DNA from: an uncultured Alistipes sp.
Lineage (GTDB): Bacteria; Bacteroidota; Bacteroidia; Bacteroidales; Rikenellaceae
DNA length: 64,000 nucleotides
Direction: 5' to 3'
NCBI GenBank assembly: GCA_948736885.1
Contig: CAPXWY010000005.1
Location: forward strand, 7,032 to 71,031
Shown: piece by piece, positions 63,884-64,000 of the stretch
Numbering within the stretch: position 1 is the first letter of the stretch
Layout: each line of letters begins with the position of its first letter
Program-made: the position numbers and the translations under genes
Notes under the pieces: model-generated
Databases searched by the model: none
What the model was told of the DNA's origin: nothing
What the model saw: the letters and a program-made list of their open reading frames with translations, nothing else

Positions 63884-64000
63884 TGGACCGACTGGACCGA
63901 CTGGACCGACTGGACCGACTGGACCGACTGGACCGACTGGACCGACTGGACCGACTGGACCGACTGGACCGACTGGACCGACTGGACCGACTGGACCGAC
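63884..64000. repeat. 9-base tandem array with collagen-like coding potential, cut by the window edge
   Basis: Thirteen identical units of CTGGACCGA fill 117 bases and continue past the window. On the plus strand one frame reads Gly-Pro-Thr repeats, but no ATG precedes it after the in-frame stop at 63874. On the minus strand one frame reads Gly-Pro-Val repeats ending in Ala-Leu-Ile-Tyr and a stop at 63870. It could therefore be the C-terminus of a collagen-like protein entering from the right, or a non-coding minisatellite. Confidence 0.8.

Noticed and set aside
63884..64000. CRISPR array
   Set aside because: The units are 9-base perfect tandem repeats without spacers.

Overview
This is a chromosomal window of a high-GC (about 60%) Gram-negative Bacteroidales bacterium. 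The best guess is the genus Alistipes or a close relative in Rikenellaceae. That is inferred from the TAnnTTTG (-7) promoters with an upstream TTG about 20 bases away, a Bat (aerotolerance-type) operon, DUF3078 and DUF3108 proteins, a GT3-type glycogen synthase fused to an alpha-glucan phosphorylase, and a PLP acyltransferase of the kind that starts sulfonolipid synthesis. No rRNA operon, CRISPR array or intact insertion sequence is visible.

Layout. 1-623: truncated radical SAM gene on the minus strand. 624-4740: repeat-rich intergenic DNA on both sides of one alpha-oxoamine synthase gene. 4741-8000: pckA (-) and hemW (+). 8270-17702: a four-gene glycogen/alpha-glucan cluster on the plus strand (GT3-GT35 fusion, GH133 debranching enzyme, GT4, GH57). 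17703-18538: another repeat-bearing gap. 18539-23409: an OmpA/TPR lipoprotein gene, pnp and rpsO, all minus. 23603-27932: apbE, a lipid kinase gene, an AraC regulator and deoC, all plus. 28422-31541: a minus-strand group of a DUF3078 gene, a ctpA-type protease gene and a small membrane protein gene, divergent from nfo. 32868-36340: a class III aminotransferase gene, trmH, rsgA and cvpA, minus. 36533-49633: a GH2 gene, then a WbqC-like gene, ispG, a DUF3108 gene, recG, an S41 lipoprotein gene, nth, a GT2 gene and uvrD. 49653-51341: GH43 lipoprotein. 51627-57823: moxR-DUF58-bat operon, interrupted by a frameshifted four-helix-bundle gene. 57948-58303: rnpB. 58346-59645: three small genes resembling a phage lysis remnant. 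60033-63546: flavin reductase, xerC-hpf and a MATE transporter. 63655-63725: tRNA-Cys. 63884-64000: a 9-base tandem array that can encode collagen-like Gly-Pro-X triplets and runs off the window.

The least explained content is intergenic. Three loci (1.5, 4.4 and 18.1 kb) carry a start-less, C-type-lectin-like coding cassette of about 60 codons. It resembles the variable region of diversity-generating retroelements or the FISUMP/DUF1566 domains, but it is joined to no complete gene. Two of the loci also carry a shared repeat of about 370 bases and a short inverted-repeat element of about 155 bases. Those two loci and two gaps on the other strand carry a folded hairpin element whose stems change in step between copies. 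Other items worth a look are a C9 tract at the start of a GT2 gene, a GH2 enzyme without its acid/base glutamate, several apparently leaderless genes, and the disturbed bat operon.
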